Positions 61,541 through 64,000 of a stretch of 64,000 nucleotides of DNA are shown piece by piece. The notes beneath the pieces were generated by a model. That model searched no databases. It was not told the origin of the DNA and saw only the letters and a program-made list of their open reading frames with translations. Positions within the stretch are counted from its first letter, which is position 1, and the number at the start of each line of letters is the position of its first letter. The translations under genes were made by a program, and so were the position numbers. This stretch comes from Brassica napus (Eukaryota; Streptophyta; Magnoliopsida; Brassicales; Brassicaceae), in assembly GCF_020379485.1 (NCBI RefSeq), contig NC_063448.1, positions 44,277,218 to 44,341,217 of the forward strand, given 5' to 3'.

Positions 61541-62357
61541 AATTTAAAGCTTTTGAGCCTTAAGAGAGACATGGTTGTGCTATATCGTGGGTAAAATAGA
61601 GTTTTTTTTTTTTTCCTTTTTCCTGTGAGATTCATTGGACTTTGTTTATATCACTCGCATATTTATTAGTTTGGACAGTTTTGTTAATCCGGCCCGTCTG
61701 GGATTTGTTCTGATAGGAACGCATATCGAGATAATATATGTTTCATGTTTGTGTTAAGTTTTGGTAACTGCCAATTAGTTAATCCATGAGACCATGATCG
61801 AATGACTGAACCAAAGCAAGCCAAAGCTTCGAAAAGTCGCGAGCTATTTAGAATTGGTCCTTGAAATGCCCCGTCTTTGGCAAAGGATGATAGAATCGGA
61901 TCGGTTAAATTCATCAGAGATATTGGTCTTTCTTCAGTAGACAAATCTACTCATCTCTTTTTGAAATACAAGTCGATTATTATTTCTTTGCATTATTGTG
62001 CTCAGTTTTACATAAAAGGGTGAACGCCGATAAAAAATGGTGACAATAATTGGACTTGTTTGTTTGTCTTTTTGTTTGTGAAGTACTTCTGTCTTAAGAA
62101 ATAAAAAGTAGTGTGGTAAAAAGCTGTTTTATTTTGTTCAAGTGAATAACACAAGAAAGGCTTAAGTAAGAGGAAGAAGACAGAAGGTGTAGAGTAAACC
62201 GGAGACAAGAAGACGGCCAAAATAAACTTTAGATACAGCTTACTTATCCACCACAAAAGTCCTACAATGCTATCTCTATGTCTAGATTCCCTTACCATGC
62301 TTTGCGCCATTTTTAATAATCAAAACCTCTACTTTTGATATAAAAACAATATAGTTA
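61541..62357. other. 3' region of RAD54 and spacer
   Basis: 3' UTR followed by ordinary spacer. The open frames here on the minus strand (61944-61684, 62310-62008) have no recognisable domain and are not called. Confidence 0.5.
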
Positions 62358-63247
62358 AGAGAAAAAGACAAAAATAGCATTAAATCAAGTTTTTGTTCCC
62401 AAACTAGCACTCAAGGTCAAAAATCACAAAAATAGCACTTAATGTTTTATCAAAAGTCACAAACTTAGGGTTTAGAGTTAAAAGGTGGGATTTAGGATTT
62501 AGGGTTTAGGGTTTAAAGTTTAGGGTTTAGAGTTTAGGGTTTAGGGTTTAGCGTTTAGGGTTTAGGGTTTAGAGTTTAGGGTTTAGAGTTTAGGGTTTAG
62601 GGTTTAGGGTTTAGGGTTTAGAGTTTAGGGTTTAGGGTTTAGAGTTGAGAAATGAAGTTTTGGGGATAAGATTTCAAATTTTGAAAAATAAAAAAATTAA
62701 AATTTTCAAAGGATAAACTTAGAAATGTGCTATTTTGGTCATTTTAGTTTTTGAGTGCTATTTTTGTGATATAAACTTAGAAATGTGCTATTTTGGAGAT
62801 TTGCCAATTTCTAAGTTTATATCACAAAAATAGCACTCAAAAACTAAAATGATCAAAATAGCATCTTTCTAAGTTTATCCTTTGAAAATTTTAATTTTTT
62901 TATTTTTCAAAATTTGAAATCTTATCCCCAAAACCTCATTTCTCAACTCTAAACCCTAAACCCTAAACTCTAAACCTTAATCCCTAAACCATAAACCCTA
63001 AACCTTAAACTCTAAACCCTAAACCCTAAACTCTAAACCTTAAACCCTAAACCCTAAACCCTAAATCCTAAACTCTAAACCCTAAACCCTAAACTCTAAA
63101 CCCTAAATCCTAAACCCCACCCTTTAACTCTAAACCCTAAGTTTGTGATTTTTGATAAAACATTAAGTGCTATTTTTGTGACTTTTGGCCTTGAGTGCTA
63201 GTTTGGGAACAAAAACTTGATTTATTGCTATTTCTGTATTTTTCTCT
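62358..63247. mobile_element. Fold-back repeat with telomere-type arms, about 890 bp
   Basis: An almost complete palindrome: 62358-62784 pairs with 63247-62806 around a 21-base loop (62785-62805). The tips are AGAGAAA and TTTCTCT. Each arm runs from AAATCAAGTTTTTGTTCCCA through a telomere-like array of (TTTAGGG)n (left 62467-62646) or CCCTAAA (right 62947-63140) to a shared inner block (GGGGATAAGATTTCAAATTT). No coding capacity; no clear target duplication was found. It is probably a non-autonomous fold-back DNA element that amplified a telomere-like core. Confidence 0.85.
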
Positions 63248-64000
63248 AATGCAATTTGGTAAATTCAGACTATTTAAGAAAATGCAAAATATGATAATGT
63301 ATCTAGGTTTGATTGTCGATAATGTCTAGTTATTGTTAGTAGTCAATGAGATGGGAGTTAAACACATTATCACTTGAAAAAACTCGATCCGAAAAACTTG
63401 CTGGATACGAAATTGCACTCAAGGGAACATGGCATTTATACTTTGGGTAAATGAATGGTTTGCACATAAATAGTTACGTAAGCCGAACGAGCTTGGTTTG
63501 GTCTAAAGCGCCACGCGTTAAAACCCTAGTTGAAGAAACGTGGGGAAATTCCATTAGGACTGGAACTGAAGCACGTGAGGGTCACAATAGGACAAATGTT
63601 ACCACAGTTTTAGTCAAACCCTAAAGTCTGAATCCAAAAATATAGATTTTACCTCTTTTTTAAAAAGATATTGTCTTCTGTTTTTGGGGCTTTTGATCAG
63701 TCGAACATTTACAGCTCAGACTCACATGGCTCATTTGGTGCTACAGTATGCTACAGTACTCTGTCTCCTTGATTGATTCATCTGTTTGTCTGTAACTAAG
63801 TATTATTGAGTAATTATTTATTAGGGAAAATTAGATAAATAGGACACTTTGAACTTGGATTTGTCACATTATGATTTCTAGAAGATATTTTGGGAAAATA
63901 GGATTTTAGATCTTGTAAAATATCAAAGTACCCTTAATTTACCAATTATGTTGAATTTAAATTATAAATTATAATAATTTTCGTAATAGATTTTAATGTT
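63248..64000. other. AT-rich right edge
   Basis: No gene seen. From about 63822 the sequence (AGGGAAAATTAGATAAATAG, then a GGGAAAATAGGATTTTAG word) resembles the left ends of VANDAL/Kaonashi-type MULEs at 2525 and 48453. A further element may begin here and leave the window. Confidence 0.4.

Noticed and set aside
61684..61944. 86-codon minus-strand frame 3' of RAD54
   Set aside because: No recognisable domain, splice context or promoter; not called.
62460..63140. TTTAGGG/CCCTAAA arrays as a true chromosome end or interstitial fusion site
   Set aside because: Repeats are short, degenerate and arranged as symmetric arms of one palindrome with unique tips, with ordinary DNA on both sides.

Overview
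The window is plant nuclear DNA, almost certainly from a Brassicaceae species and most likely Brassica or a close relative. Genes are split by GT-AG introns, intergenic DNA is AT-rich, and a 30-kb transposon-rich left half adjoins a gene-rich right half. Four host genes on the right, VID27/DEM-like (-), malectin-like/LRR (+), SCO2/CYO1-like (-) and RAD54 (+), lie in the order recalled for Arabidopsis At3g19240-At3g19230-At3g19220-At3g19210. The species itself cannot be fixed from the window.

Left part (1-26.6 kb). Two neprosin-domain peptidase genes on the minus strand bracket the region: the first 127 bases of one at the left edge, and a complete seven-exon gene at 23.7-26.6 kb. Between them is a tandemly duplicated Mutator-like element (MULE) of the Kaonashi/VANDAL kind. 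It carries a DUF1985 + Ulp1 (C48) protease gene, a small gene of unknown function, a GRF zinc-finger gene and a truncated MURA-type transposase. Its introns and intergenic spacers, but not its exons, hold about 45-50 copies of a degenerate GGCTGAGTTAT motif. This resembles the DNA targets of VANC-type anti-silencing proteins and is the most interesting system here. The second copy was later hit by a different MULE (10781-15815) with long inverted ends, an exact 10-bp target duplication, and tRNA-like A-box/B-box modules inside both ends.

Middle (26.6-38.5 kb). A complete CACTA element (27427-34663) with TAT target duplication carries two degenerate genes and arrays of TTCCGAGGAA-like motifs. 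It is followed by AT-rich DNA with a Stowaway-like MITE and by a stretch that matches the region upstream of the left neprosin gene.

Right part (38.5-64 kb). The collinear host genes and a tRNA-Arg(CCT) are interrupted by an RPA70-like pseudogene, two Helitron ends (one carrying a second RPA-like fragment, one a complete 961-bp non-autonomous element) and an F-box-associated gene that has lost its F-box. SCO2-like and RAD54 are head to head over about 400 bp. After RAD54 lies an 890-bp fold-back repeat whose arms are degenerate telomere-type TTTAGGG arrays. All splice models were read by eye; sums of exon lengths divide by three for the neprosin, VID27, LRR, SCO2 and RAD54 models.
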